A DNA stretch of 64,000 nucleotides from Cunninghamia lanceolata. Its lineage: Eukaryota; Streptophyta; Pinopsida; Cupressales; Cupressaceae. The translations under genes and the position numbers were made by a program. The first letter of the stretch is position 1, and each line of letters starts with the position of its first letter. Shown in pieces: positions 1 through 12,641 of the stretch. The notes beneath the pieces were generated by a model, which saw only the letters and a list, made by a program, of their open reading frames with translations, ran no database searches and was not told where the DNA came from. Location: the NCBI GenBank assembly GCA_027924645.1, contig BSBN01001807.1:14154001-14218000 (forward strand). The letters run 5' to 3'.

Positions 1-1143
1 ATTTTTGTCACCTGTTATATGGTGAGAGCATCCACTGTCAATGACCCAATCATCCTTCTCTTCAATTTGGGCAGCTAGAGCTCTTTCCACAGTCTTATGA
101 TTGGCAGATACAGAGGACATTGGATCTTCTTCCTTGATGGCAATGAACACCCATTCATTTCTAGATTTGTTTCATGTCTCTGATTCATCATCTGTTACTC
201 CTTCATTGTCATCATCTTCATGTACATAGTAACAGTTCTTTTGGAACCTTGGCTTGTTAGGATTTTGCCTTAAAAACCTTTCCGGACACCTTGAGGCAAA
301 ATGACCAATCTTATTGCAGTTAAAACACTTAAAAGGTAATTTTCTTTCATACTTACTAGATCCTCTTGGCAGCCTCTTTGCAATAAGGGCTTCAAGTTGA
401 GCAATTTTTACTTCTTCTTCTTGCAGGTCTTTTCTTGCTTTTTCATACCATGACAGTTTCCTTGATGAGTTCTCTCCTAGATCAAACATTTGTTTACACT
501 TTATAGAGGCACTAGATTTGAATGCAGATTCAGTCTTGGGGGGGTCATCTCCAAACTCTGTCATTTCAAATGCAGCCAATTTCCCAGCCAATTGATCTCT
601 TGTGACAATTGTATGGGCTCTGAATTCTTCAATGGCAGCAGCCTTGATTTTGTAAGAAGCAGGTAGGGATCTAAGAATCTTGCCAACAATCTCATTTTCA
701 CCCAAGACTCCACTAGCATTTCTAATTCCACAAACCAGCTCATTCACTCTTGGCATAAAAGTAGTAATATTTTCATCAACTCTCATCTTCAGATTTTCAA
801 ATTTCCCTTTCAGACTCTGTAACCTTGTACATTTAACATATTGGTCTCCTTCATGCAAAAGTTCTATTTTTTTCCAAATCTCAAAAGCAGTTGGTAGTTC
901 AATAACATTTGAGAGCTCTGAATTAGATAATGCACTTAGAAGAGCCTCTATAGTCCGCAGATTGTTTTCAGCATCTGTGATTTCATTTAGGGTTCTTGGA
1001 CCACCCTATGGAGGTACATACTGTATTGTAACCATGGTCCAGTACGTCATTCCCATACACTGCAAGTGACATTTCACCGCACCTTTCCAAAGAGAAAAAT
1101 TGGTTCCATCAAACTTCAGACTATCCTTCTTGTAAGATGACAT
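1..1143 (-). pseudogene. Ty1/copia gag and start of protease, partial
   Basis: This is the gag-pol start of a copia retrotransposon, which would make the particle protein and then the aspartic protease. The frame opens with the ATG whose complement lies at 1141-1143, just inside the primer-binding site at 1185-1197. The N-terminal part resembles the UBN2/DUF4219 gag family. A CCHC zinc knuckle (CFNCNKIGHFASRC, C-x2-C-x4-H-x4-C) lies near 290-335. After an in-frame TGA at 172-174 the same frame runs on to the copia protease signature WVIDSGCSHHITGD at the window edge. A second stop (TAG, after the residues YVPP) lies about 45 codons from the start, so the gene is dead. The rest of pol lies to the left of the window. 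The family call is firm; the lineage was not determined. Confidence 0.9.
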
Positions 1144-1184
1144 CCTGGATCTCCTCAAGTGGTTAAGCTCCTTTTAGAGGAACT

Positions 1185-1197
1185 TGGCTCTGATACC
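1185..1197 (-). other. Primer-binding site for initiator Met tRNA (copia)
   Basis: On the minus strand the bases read TGGTATCAGAGCC, the standard copia site complementary to the 3' end of initiator methionine tRNA. It lies three bases inside the LTR edge at 1201 and fixes both the orientation and the LTR boundary. Confidence 0.92.
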
Positions 1198-1200
1198 AAT

Positions 1201-2416
1201 TGTTAGACTTAGGGCACACAACTGAGAGGGGGGTGAATCAGTTGTGTAAAACTTTCTCTCAATTAAGCACTTAAATATTCTTAGTGATTAGCAGTATATT
1301 AATCATGAAACATAATGCATTCAAATCAAAAGTAGAAACACATCAACACCAAGATTTTGATGTGGAAAACCTGGTTAAGGGAAAAACCACAGGGTGATTA
1401 ACCAAAGAATGTATTCTCTGTTAAAAGAATAGAAAGAACAAAATGGCACATGCTAATTAGGGCTCACTGCCTGAGCACACTTCTCACAAGAGGCTCACAG
1501 CCTACAAGAGACACACTGTCTACAAATAAGTATCACCTACTTGAACTGGAAAATAGCATCTTCACCATGCTTAAACCAGTTCCATTTAAGCTCAATACTT
1601 CTGCTCTACCTTTCACTCTCCTCCTTGCCACCACACACTCATCTCCATAAGGACAACTTTGAAATGACTTTGCAATCCCTTATTTATACAAGACATCAAC
1701 TTAAGAATGATCATCTAAGTTGGCAAACATCCACAAGATGTATAACTCATCCGGTCAGCCTATCTCAGAAAGAACACCATCATCCAAAAGTTGTTCTTCA
1801 AATGCAAACTTTAACTTCAATGCGGACCACCAACTTGAACTGGACACGATCCAAAGATCTCCACATGCTTGCCTAAATCACTAAGAACATCCACACTTCA
1901 TCTGTTTATTGAAAACCTTCTCCCCTTCATCCAGAACCTCAAGAACATAGTCTGTCATTACTGTCACAAAGGAATAGATGCTTGTGGACCTTCAAAACCA
2001 TGAACCAAACTAGTTGACACTCCACAAAGACTTTCTCAACACTCCCTCAAATCTGCAGAATAGGAAAATGTAATTCCAGATCTCACTGGACCTGTCTGTA
2101 TTGTACTGTCACCACTGAACATCTACCGGAACTGGTTTTACTAGAGCAACCACAACTTCTTCAGATCTTCATGTGGACCTCTGAAATCTCTACTAGATCA
2201 CCTTCAGACACATATCTACAAACCCTTTAATCCGCATCCTCTGATCCTCATCCCATCATGGACTTTTACCTTATTGTCATCACTGTTCTTCGCTGTTACA
2301 GATTGAGACTAATTTTCTCAATATCCTCAGCACATAGCTCATCCAATCCTTATCATTAATGCAATAGGAGTATGTTGACATCAATGACAACACCAGCTAG
2401 GCCCATACTTGCAACA
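1201..2416 (-). repeat. 5' LTR of the minus-strand copia element
   Basis: Written on the plus strand the LTR starts TGTTAG and ends TTGCAACA. Its outer end matches, in reverse complement, the start of the plus-strand LTR at 3351 (shared TGTTGCAA, and a shared stretch around GTTGTCATTGATGTCAAC). It is therefore a related copy in opposite orientation. A TATA-like TATAAATA lies on the minus strand near 1682-1689. The plus-strand ORFs here at 1450-1876 are LTR sequence, not genes. The junction with reverse transcriptase sequence at 2417 shows that this element inserted into the older plus-strand element. Confidence 0.82.
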
Positions 2417-3017
2417 GTTGCTAGATTTCAAGCTGATCCTAGGGAATCCCATGTTGTAGCAGTCAAAAGAATTTTTAGTTATCTAAAGGGAACATCTGAT
2501 TATGGCTTATGGTATCCAAAGGATAATGAATTCACTCTTCATGCATATACAGATGCTGATTGGGTAGGAGATGTGGATGACATGAAAAGTACTAGTGGTG
2601 GTGCATTCTTCTTGGGAAGGAGATTGGTTTCTTGGTTGAGCAAAAAGTAGGAGGTAATATCTCTATCTACTGCAGAGGCAGAATATATAGCAGCAGCAAG
2701 CAATTGTACTCAAGTCTTGTGGATGAAGCAAACATTGAAGGATATCAGAATTGTGTTTGAAGAGCCTATTACAATCTTTTGTGATAATTCAAGTGCAATA
2801 AATATCTCAAAGAATCTGGTATTGCATTAAAAGACAAAGCACATATCCATCAAGTTTCACTTGTTGAGAGAGAAGGTAAATGAGAATGAAGTCAAATTGG
2901 AGTTTGTTTCTTCAAAGGATTAGATTGTGGATATATTCACCAAGCCTCTACCTAAGGATACTTTTGAGTATCTCAGAGAGAAGTTAGGGGTTATTACCCC
3001 TCCTAATCAGAACTAAG
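2417..3017 (+). pseudogene. Ty1/copia reverse transcriptase end and RNase H
   Basis: The frame starts abruptly in the last part of reverse transcriptase (VARFQADP, then AVKRIFSYLKGT). It continues through copia RNase H landmarks in order: AYTDADWVGDVDD, KSTSGGAFFLG, STAEAEYIAAA, CDNSSAI, TKHI and DIFTKPLPKD. Three in-frame stops break it, at about 2648, 2827 and 2923. Two are TAG at sites where relatives usually have Gln. The 5' part is absent because the minus-strand copia element inserted at 2416/2417. The remaining upstream half should lie left of this window, beyond that insertion. Confidence 0.92.
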
Positions 3018-3350
3018 ATACACTAGGATGCATCAGTCCGGTGGAATTCACAGCCATATCTTGTGATCCAGATTGATGTTAAGGAGATGCTACTAAGGGT
3101 GAGAAGTTAGTATGCAATTTTTGGAGATCAGTTTGAAACAAAAAGGGGGAGAAAAGATTTCAAATATGTGCCCTTTTCCATTGATGTCAAAGGAGGATAG
3201 AAGTCATGTGAAAAACTAATTGCTGATAAAAGGGGGAGCAACGAAGAAAGTGGTTGTAGAAGTGATAAGAGAAAGGGGGAGAAATCCTTGTCTTAATGGT
3301 TGAATTATTTATTCACATCATATGTTGCCATCAATGACAAAGGGGGAGAT
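3018..3350 (+). other. Copia 3' spacer with repeated polypurine tracts
   Basis: This non-coding spacer lies between the end of pol and the 3' LTR. Four AAAGGGGGAG-type purine runs occur near 3141-3152, 3229-3238, 3271-3282 and 3339-3349. Only the last directly abuts the LTR start at 3351 and is the expected plus-strand primer. Confidence 0.75.
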
Positions 3351-4698
3351 TGTTGCAAATATGTGCCTATGATGTGTTGTCATTGATGTCAACATATCAC
3401 TTTGTCAGAAATAGGGGAAATAGTACAGATCAGTGAAATAGATTGCTCTGCATTTCCAGAGGAATGAAGATCAAAGTACAAGGACCATATGTCTATGTAG
3501 AGGAATGTCTGAAGTAGCTCTAGTTAAGATTTGAGAGGACTGCATGAAGATTTGAAGAAGCTATGGCCATCTGAGTAGAACCAGGTTTTGCAGTGTTTAG
3601 AATCTTGAGATAAAGTGATAAGAAATTGGTCTAGATTTCTCAGCAATGAAAACTTATGATTTGTAGATCCAGAGGAATGTTTGGGAAGTCGGTGTGGATC
3701 CTCAACTCAAGTGGTTCATGGTTTGGAGGTTCACAAGCAATCTTTCTAGTATGACAGTCATGGTAGATAATGTTCTTGAGGTACTAGATTAAGATGCAAC
3801 TGATTCTGATGATTTGGATAACTGTGGATGTTATTGTTGAATTCAATTTGCTTGTGGAGGTCTCTGGATCATGTGCTAGCTGTGTTGGAGGTCCACATTG
3901 AAGATTGAGCTCAGTGTTGAAGATTTCCTCCTTTGTGTTATTGTTCTTCTCATTCTTGGCCGACCAGATGATTCAAGCATGTTGTGGATGATCTAAGAGC
4001 AATTCTCTAGAGCATAGCATATTGATCGAAGAAGATTCAAGACCCAACTATGTTTGGCCAATAGTCTAGTAATCCACATTAAGTCAAGCCAAACTTGATG
4101 TTCATTCCAAGGTTGATGAAGGGTATAAATACTGGTGGATGAGTTGTGGAAAGTTGTCCTTGTGTGAAAATGATAAAATCCTAAGAAAGGAATAGAGGCA
4201 GAGTAGAGAAGAAGAGGAGCAGAAGAAAAAGAGAAGTAAAGGATGAAGATATAGAAAAGAAGTGTTTGGGGGTAGAGCAGAAGTTTTGTGAGCTATTAAT
4301 GGGACTGAACCAGGAATGAAGAAGATGCTATTTCTTAGTTCATACTTTCTATATTAAACATAAAATCTTGTAGGCAGTGAGCCTCTTTGAGCAGTGAGCT
4401 TTGGGCAGTGCACCCAAAGGCAAGTGCCTTCACATTTCTTTCAAGTACTTTTAACAGGGTATGAATCTTTTAGGTTAACCCCCACCATGGTTTTCCCTTA
4501 ACCGGGTTTCCACGTTAAAAATCTTTGTGTCAAGTGTGTTAATTGTGTTTCTGCTCATATGTTGTTGATTCATGCTTTAATGTTTACATCATTAATCTGT
4601 TTGTAAGTTGTGAAAGAATATTAAAAGTAGAAAAGGTTAAAATTCTAGGGCAACTAATTCAACCCCCTCCCTCTTAGTTTTCTGGCCTAATTCCAACA
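3351..4698 (+). repeat. 3' LTR of the plus-strand copia element
   Basis: The LTR begins TGTTGCAAAT immediately after a polypurine tract and ends CCAACA, giving TGTTG...CAACA inverted ends over 1348 bp. A TATA box (TATAAAT, 4124-4130) lies in the second half. No primer-binding site follows, which makes this the 3' LTR. Its last 25 bases run into the unrecognised minus-strand ORF and supply that ORF's present stop codon. Confidence 0.85.
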
Positions 4699-5366
4699 AG
4701 TTTGAAACGTTTTGGAAGAACCAAAAGGTTTGGACCAACTAATGCCCTCTTATTTTTTGGCGGTGGCAAATTTGGACGTCTAAATTGAGGTTTTTTAGAA
4801 AACCTCCCCTTGCCCTGTCTAGCATGTGTGGGCATAGATGTGTAATCCACAGATAATCCTAAATGGAACTCAGCATATAATTGTTTGCAAAAATATAGTG
4901 GCAACTTGTCATTATGAGGCCATCTATGATTAGATGCCAAAAATCTGGGATATATAAATGGACCAACAAGTGGATCTGTACACCTAGTAATAGTATATCC
5001 TCTAACTTTACCTTTCCCACTATAAAAAGGGAACATACTATGCACATTATGTAACGAAACTCTATGAGAAATAGAGTTGATATTCTCTATGCCAGTAGCA
5101 GTCCTAGAAAGGGACGTATAAAACTCCTCAGTGCTAATATCATCATATGGATTGTATGATTTTATTGTCTCAATCATATGTATAATCTCAGATTGAATAT
5201 TGACTAATCTATCTCTATTAGCCAAATTTGGGGAGTTCTGTATTGTTTGGTACAAACATTTCAAAGCATTATCTAATGTAGAAATGCTATCATTATAAAA
5301 ATTATTCCTAGCCTTAGCTTCACGCTGAGACTGCATGGAATGATGAGATCCCTCATCATCAGCCAT
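4674..5366 (-). pseudogene. Unrecognised protein, C-terminus replaced by copia LTR
   Basis: This is a 230-codon open frame starting MADDEGSHH. I do not recognise the family. It is mostly hydrophilic, with a helical-looking N-terminal half, a middle segment rich in Pro, Tyr and Trp (for example PFIYPRFLASNHRWP), and a basic Lys/Arg/Pro-rich tail. It has no membrane segment or signal peptide. The last eight or so codons and the TAA stop come from the copia LTR that ends at 4698, so the original protein continued past that point and was cut by the insertion. The lack of any stop over about 660 bases in such AT-rich DNA suggests a recent coding past. It could be a host gene exon or a gag/nucleocapsid-like protein of another mobile element; nothing decides between these. 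Confidence 0.55.
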
Positions 5367-7803
5367 ATCTAGATATAAGAAATCTGCATTTAATTAAAAC
5401 AAAAAAAATAAATATGTACAAGTATTTTTCTTTTAAGCATATGAAAATATAAAAATACAACCTATAGATCATCTAAATAAACATAGAGTTTTGATTTGCA
5501 TGGAAATGAAAAAGATTCAAAGATAATCTCAAGGGCAATTTACATGATTCAACTTTTCATAACTACATAATGGAAGAAAGATGCAAGGAAAATTACAGTA
5601 CAACAATAATTACATCCAAGTGACAATAATTACATCCACTTAACACTTTCATCAACCCATATTTTATGAGTAATAGTTCACAAGATTGATGAATGGTAAA
5701 CTACTTTGGATCAAGCATGCTTAACCATGGAGTTTATGTCACAATCAAACCTACTTGGCTTGCTACCCCATTTGCAAAACCTTCTACAACTGTTGTCCCT
5801 TATAAACCATTCATTATAGTGCTCCCTAGCTCATTTATTTTCATATAAGTGGTGTTTTTGTAGTGTATTCAAATTGTGATGTTTTATCAAGATTTAACTG
5901 TGTAGTTTTCAATCAGTCTTCATTAATCCATATTTCATGAGTAGTGGTCCTCAAAACTATGCTTAAGGTTTTAACTATCTTTTGAACTGCCCTGGAATAT
6001 TCATGTTATCTACACTTTTACTAATCTGATTGTCCTTCATTCTGAGAAAAGAGAAACAACCTTGGTTACTGATACATACAACTAAATGATAGGTGAAACA
6101 GATGACATTGACTCTGCATGTTTGCTTTGTACTTACTAGAATCAATTTTTCATTTCTTATGTTGTATTTTGAAAGATCACATTTGGATGGTAAATTATAC
6201 ACTTGTAGGTTGCCATATAGATTTTATACTTACAGGGACTAGGTTAGTAATTTATTAGGTGGGACTATGCATCCAGTACAAGATAGGATAGTGCTGGAAT
6301 GTTCAACCCAATGAAACTAAATAGATCAACAAACACCTCAGCCTGGTCTTTTGGTGTGGACTCTTATTCATAGGTGAAATGATCCAGGTTGAACATTCAA
6401 GGACGTATGTTTTATGTGCAATTTACTTTGCTTTATGTTGCCTTCTAGAACCTAAAAGAAAAATCATACAAGCATGGAAGATGTAAACTTGCTTGTGTAG
6501 AATATGGATATATTTTTATAAAGAACAAGCATGGGAACCATAATAAAGTCAATCACCATAGACTATAAAGTGCTTTAACTATTTGATATATGTTCTAGAT
6601 TTGGAAGCAAATGCTTACATTATCTAGGTAATATAATAAAAACTAGATTTTTAGAATTTATTTTATAGTAGCTAACATGATATGCATCCATTATATAGGT
6701 ACTCGGTTGTACTAGAATATTGTTGAAGTAGTCTTCCCCCATTGAGATCTAGGATTTATCAGAACCAATAGCCATCTCTTAGTTTTTATGGAAATCCAGG
6801 ATGGATGGCAAGATCACTCTTCCAAACTGGAGTTGAAGTTAGCTGGGAGAAATCAATCATTAATAACATTAAAAGCAACAAAAACTGATAGAATGAAGAG
6901 AACAACAAGTCAAGGTCTGGCACCCATGACTTTTTTCTATTTTTTCGAAAGCAGATAAATTCAACCTTAATTTACCAAATCTTTTAAGCTGTGGGAAATT
7001 TCATACTACAAGAAGAATTAGAGCAATACTGAACTGAACAGCAGATATGAAATATTCAAGGTCTGGGCTTGAAATCTAAAGGGAGATATTTACATGAGAA
7101 AATTACTAAATCAGTGAAAGACTAGTAAACAAAGTTTTGCTACAAGCAACCAGATTCAAATGTGAAGAACTTCCTCTTTTAATTCCCTTATGTTAGGCAC
7201 GGAAATAAAATGAAGGGCATAATAGAATAGATTAAATACTATATAACTTTGTGATACATATAGAAGTAATGTTTACATTATTATTTTATAGGCAAAAGAA
7301 TAATTTAACACTTTAACTGCCAAAACTATTAAAACTAAAAAATAAATTACATAAAGTACAAACTAGTTTCAAGACAACTCCCATTAGTTTTTTAGTTGTC
7401 CCTCTTTCTTGATGAGGTATGCTCCTAGGAGTCACTTGAATGATCGGGGATAGTTTCAAAACTCTTCGCCATACAATTTGGCTGAAATCCATTGATTTTC
7501 TATTAATGAATAGGTGTAATGCAACATTTCAGAGAGACAAATTTCTGCTTAGTTTAGAGTTCAGAGTGTTCAACCAAGATTTAGCTTTGCTAGTTGCTGA
7601 TTGGTAATTTTGGTTCCATAGTTTACATTGTTTGGTAACTATGCAGGTGATGCATGAACACAATACCAAGAGATGGTGAATTGTTTTAGTTTGGTCCACA
7701 ATTAAGGAATTTAAACTCAATTTGATTGTAGAATGGCCTGTTTGCTTATTTTGGTTCCATATATTGCTAGAAGCTATGTTCGAAACTTGAAACAATTAGT
7801 ATT

Positions 7804-8015
7804 CCAAAACAAATTGTCAATACATAAATGCACTAGGAATGGACCCAAAACTAAATAGAAATTGACATGGGAAGATAAAGTTCACCATTACAACAAGTCA
7901 AAAGTGAATCCAAAACAAATTGTCAATACATAAATACACTAGGAATGGACCCAAAACTAAATAGAAATCAACGTGGGAAGACAAAGTTCACCATTACAAC
8001 AAGTCAAAAGAGAAT
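7804..8015. repeat. Tandem duplication, 2 x 106 bp
   Basis: The stretch starting CCAAAACAAATTGTC at 7804 recurs at 7910 with only scattered substitutions across the whole 106-bp period. Confidence 0.9.
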
Positions 8016-8758
8016 CCAAATGAAATTTCACACCTTACTCTATTCAACTTATAATCTTCATATCTTATGAGAAGACAAACATTAAGAAGACCAAAATGCA
8101 GTTTTTAGGAATGTTTTTCGAAGATCTAGGCTACAACAAAAAAAAGAGAGAAAAAACAAAGCCATTACCTAAGCTAGGGAATGGGGTGCCCTTGGTTTGA
8201 GAACAAATTGACTGAGATATTATTATTATTATTATCAGGTTTTAGACCTACTAACGTAGTGGAGATTCCCCAGTTTGTCCCAACTCCACTTACCCTACAA
8301 AGCGTGGGAAACCATTAGCTTAGATTGGTTGCAGAGCTGACATGGAATTGTGGCAGGTCATTTGTTGAAGCCATGGTAATAGAAACCATTGACCCGTGGC
8401 ACCTGTGGCAGAAGCACACGTGGCCCATTTTCTGGTTTTGATTCCATTAAATTTAATCCCTTATAGTACTAAAACCAGACCTTCCTAATGATAAGTATTG
8501 AAATTACATTCAATATATACCATGTTTTCTACCTAGCTATTTTGGATTATCTCTATGACAACTATTCATTTTTTATAACAATTGCCTGTGAAAAGGGTTC
8601 TTTTTAATCATAATCTTCCATTGTTGATACTTTAACTACCAAATATATTCATTTATCAAAAACACCAACCAAAGAATATTATATGAAGACCAGGCTATAG
8701 GGCCAAAAGACTATGAAAACAAGAAACTGTGCAAGAAAAAACATAAAAATAGTGCATT

Positions 8759-8886
8759 CAACAACAATACATATAGAAATGCTAGGGTTTCAACAACAAT
8801 ACATATATAAATGCTAGGGTTTCAACAACAATACATACAGAAATGCTACTGTTTCAACAACAATACATACAGAAATACTAGGGTTT
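8759..8886. repeat. Minisatellite, 4 x 32 bp
   Basis: Four head-to-tail units begin CAACAACAATACATA at 8759, 8791, 8823 and 8855. Each ends in a GGGTTT-like sextet (one unit has CTGTTT). The units differ at only a few bases. Confidence 0.93.
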
Positions 8887-9239
8887 AACAAAAACAACTA
8901 TACAGACAAACAAAAAATAATAACCGAGCTGAACAAAAAAAATTCTTGAGATATATCATACCTGGGTTGAATGTATTTGTAGGCCAGAGGGTATCGGTCG
9001 AGCACTGTCTAGACACAATCTTTTTAGCCGAAAATGCAAAATACAATGCCTCCACAATTTTTTTATTTTTTTAATTTTTAAAGGACTCAGCCGATTGGGA
9101 CTTGACCGAGACTATACGCACCACAATGGCACCATGTCGATGCCAAAAGGCACCACATTGATTTGACCAAATACCACTCGGCTAACTCCCACTCAGCTAA
9201 CTCCTACTCGGCCAAAATTACTCGCTTAGCCTAAAGTGT

Positions 9240-9850
9240 GACACATGTTTGTACTCTTACCCTTTAGGACTTTTGGTCTTCTGAGAAGGGTTAGATTCTT
9301 CAATTTTATTTGAAGTTGACTTTGAACATTTGTTGGCTTCAAAAGTACTATAGGATATTTCATTACTTGTGACCACTTGTGGGATATGATTTAGAGAGGA
9401 TTTTATCATATCCTTGAACCCTTGATTAAACTTGACATGCCTACTTGTGAACACATCCTCCACACTAGGATCATACAACCTATATAGTTTCCTATGATCA
9501 TCATAGATAACAAAGATACACTTAACACTCTTATTATCAAAATTATTTTGTCTAATCTTATTAGGTATCTGAGAAAATACTTCACATCCAAATACCCTAA
9601 AATACTTAACATTTGGTTTCTCACTGCTCCATGCTTCCTTAGTATTTTATAAACAAGTTGTAGTAGATCTATTCAAGACACGAGTTTCCATATTGACAAC
9701 CTCAAACCAAAGAAACAAAGGAAAGTCCTTAGATTGTAACAAGCATCATGTCATTTCCACTAAGGTCCTATTCTTTCTTTAAACACCACCATTTTTTCGA
9801 AGAGTATATCTGTTAGACATTTCTATCTTGATCCAATGATGTTCACAAAA
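9240..9850 (-). pseudogene. Ty1/copia integrase fragment
   Basis: Read on the minus strand, the frame gives the copia integrase end in order: a YTLRKNG-like stretch, RKNRTLVEM, FPLFLWFEVVN, then AWSSEKPNVKYFRVFGCEVF, FVIYDDHRKLYRLYDP and DVFTSRHVKFN. At least three in-frame stops are present (after KNGGV, after LVEMT and before the NTKEAW stretch). No LTR or other pol domain of the same element was found next to it, so this is an isolated relic. Confidence 0.88.
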
Positions 9851-10763
9851 AAATATTCCTCTACTTTATATGAATTTCCATGGATTGCAATGCATTCAAG
9901 TGTAACTTGATAGAATAATGAAACCTTCACTTTGTACTAATTTGGACTTCAATAAATTATAAATTCCTTATTTTCATAACTAAGTTCTTGCCCAAATTGA
10001 AGAGGCTACCAAAGGGAAGTATTGAAAATTATGGACATTATTTTTATTTTGATTCTATATAGAGAGAGTAATTTAAAATAGGAAGAGAGTACAAGTATTG
10101 AATATTATGGACATTATTATTATTTTGATTCTATGAAAGAGATATATTAAGGGAGAGAATGATATAGATAAACACCATCCATGAAAAAGACAAAAAATAG
10201 TATTGATTTCAAGGAAGTTTGTATGGATTTAAATTCCATACTTGGTGAAAGTGTGGGTTATATGGAAGATATGAGAGAGAGAGAGAGAGAGATGCTAACA
10301 ATCCAAATAGAGAATGTGTCCACGGGGAGCTACACTCAAGGAAGCATGTCATTTGCATGGGAGGGGGAGATAGAGATATATAGAGATAGAGAGATAGAAA
10401 GGAAAAGAGATGAGAATGATTTTGAAGACATGCTTTTAGATAGAAAGAGAGATAGAGGAGATAAAGATAGAGATAAGGGGTATAGAGGGAAGGATGGAAA
10501 GACATATAGAGAGAGGAATAGAGAGAAAATATAAATTGTGACAGGTAGTAACATGTTTTATGTATACTTTATATTTATGTAAGTTTTAATTTTTTTATAT
10601 TTTTTTCCTAATTTTAAAATTGAACTACCTTTCTACAAATATTTTTTGAAGAAGACACAACTAATGGGCAAGTAGTAAAAATTAGGTTTGCACGTTAACT
10701 TCACACACTTACCAAAAAATCACTTGCATATAAATTTAAGTTACTTTCAATGAAATAACTGCT

Positions 10764-11430
10764 CTTTTGTATTGTAGAGGTATGTAGTAAACGATAATGG
10801 AAAGATGCATGCAATTTTTTTAATCTTGTGAATAAAATTTAATTAAGAAGAGAAAAACATTTTGAGATAGACAAAATATGGGTGAGTATTAAAAAGTAGA
10901 TGACCTAAACAAAATCCTTCAAAACTATGAAAATTGTGTCTATTAGGGATCCAAATTCTGCAATTTTCTAGTGCACAATGAATTCAATAATGAACTTTCA
11001 CAAAAGAATGCTTTGATATGTTAATTTGTAGAAAACCACTCCAAACCTTTGACAAGAGAAAAATCTCAATCTGAAGGAAACTTCCAACTACCTTGCAGAA
11101 AATCACTTCAAGTCTTTAACAACACACAAAGACTAATGTAGAATTTTTAGTTGTAGTCTCTTCTCATTACTATAGGGGACAATATCCAATAGTAGTATGG
11201 GTACCAATAGTTGTCATATAATTGGTACATTGAAATCTCGATACTTGAAAAGTATGGTATTGGTACATACTCATGCAATATGCTTTGCGAAGGTGAAAAG
11301 AACTATTTGGTTTAGATATAATTCACTACTCTCTTGTATGGTAGAGGTATGTAGTAAAAGATAATGGAAAGTTGCATGAAATTTTTTAAATCTTGTGAAG
11401 AATATTTAACTAAGAAGAGAAGAACATTGA
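10764..11430. repeat. Dispersed direct repeat of about 97 bp
   Basis: The segment at about 10764-10860, containing TAGAGGTATGTAGTAAA, recurs at about 11330-11430 with modest divergence. The roughly 470 bp between the two copies is unrelated. Confidence 0.75.
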
Positions 11431-11434
11431 AATA

Positions 11435-11592
11435 TAGAAATAGAAAGGATTAGAGTTACACAAATTTATTTGGCAGTAAATTACACATGCCAACAGAAAT
11501 AGAAATGATTAAAGTTGTGCAAATTTCCTTGGCAGTAAAATTACACATGCCCATAGAAATAGAAGGAATTAAAGCTACACAAATTTCCTTAG
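11435..11592. repeat. Tandem repeat, about 2.7 x 59 bp
   Basis: Successive units start with AGAAATAGAAAGGATT-like sequence and end with GGCAGTAAATTACACATGCC. The third unit is incomplete. Confidence 0.82.
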
Positions 11593-12641
11593 ATGATGAG
11601 GCTTAGGGTCCAAATGCTACTAACCTCTAGGTTTAGCTGTGGAGAATTCCTCAAGAAGGGGATACACCATTTCTCAAGAGGAATTCTCCAACTAGATTGG
11701 GTGTGAACTTGAGCCATTGTGCACATAAATATTGGGCTTCTTAAATTTTATCAAGTGTAGGAACAAGACATTGGCGCTTCACCAGGTACAAAACACTTCC
11801 AACTTAAAAAAAAATTCAATGAACCAAATATACTTTTGCTAAGAAAATATCAACAATGAAGTTATGTTTCTTTATTGTAGAATGAATTGTGAAATTCCAA
11901 ATAACTCAAGGCCAACACATAACAAGAATTTGAAAATTGAAAATGTTATTGGTTAAAGAACAGAGAGTGCATCTTATATTTGAACACTTTCTTGATCAAA
12001 TGTGTATGAAATCACCCTGCTACCTTAGTTTTCAAATATCAACAAATGTGGAAAGGTTCTTGAAACCCCGAGATGAATGTTGTGATGCAATTACATACTT
12101 GTTGTTGTGTCCATTTTTTTTAGAGTAAATGACTGAGGCAGAGGTGCCTAGTTTGAAACCACTCTGAAGATGCACTCCAGCAATTTCCAACACTTTGTGT
12201 GGTTTACCTCCCTTACAAGGTAACCTAGAGGATCCCCCTTTGAATAGTATTATTACTTTTTTTTTTTGCATTCACAGTTTGCATCCCTATACCTAAAACT
12301 ATACCTAATGTAATTTAAACTATATATTGCACCAAGAATAAAAAGAAAGAACAAATCGTAAATTAAATTCAAGCTACAATTACGAAGTAAAAAATAAACT
12401 ACAATTATAGTATTTTGATATAGTTTTACCTTTTCTTATGGTGCAATATATTTTTGTTATGGTCATTGAATAAAGTAATATATGTCTTTGTATTTAACCT
12501 ATGTTAACATGCAATCTAAAATTTTATTTCAATTTTCTTTTTTAAGATCTTAAGTAATTTGTCAAGTCTTTGGTTATGCCTTATTGGTATGCTTTTGCAA
12601 TGCGACAACTAGTAGGTACATATAGATGCATGGATATAGGT

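Larger units (their letters stand above)
5367..9239. other. AT-rich intergenic DNA
   Basis: I see no gene here. Short ORFs in the interval have no recognisable motif and look like chance. It contains the two small tandem repeats listed separately and a short ATT microsatellite near 8219-8235. Confidence 0.6.
9851..12641. other. AT-rich intergenic DNA with simple repeats
   Basis: No gene was recognised. A GA dinucleotide run at 10273-10292 is followed by a purine-rich GATA/GAGA tract to about 10533. The open frames across it are low-complexity translations. The rest is AT-rich and holds the repeats listed separately. Confidence 0.6.

Noticed and set aside
1450..1876. Plus-strand ORFs of 66 and 111 codons
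   Set aside because: They lie wholly within the minus-strand copia LTR and have no motif.
2372..2416. Reading the first 15 codons of the ORF at 2372 as reverse transcriptase
   Set aside because: These bases align with the LTR terminus (TTGACATCAATGACAACA and TTGCAACA), so RT starts at 2417.
10181..10554. Long open frames on both strands, one looking like an Arg/Asp/Glu-rich protein
   Set aside because: They overlap a GA microsatellite and a GATA/GAGA purine tract, and the composition explains both frames.
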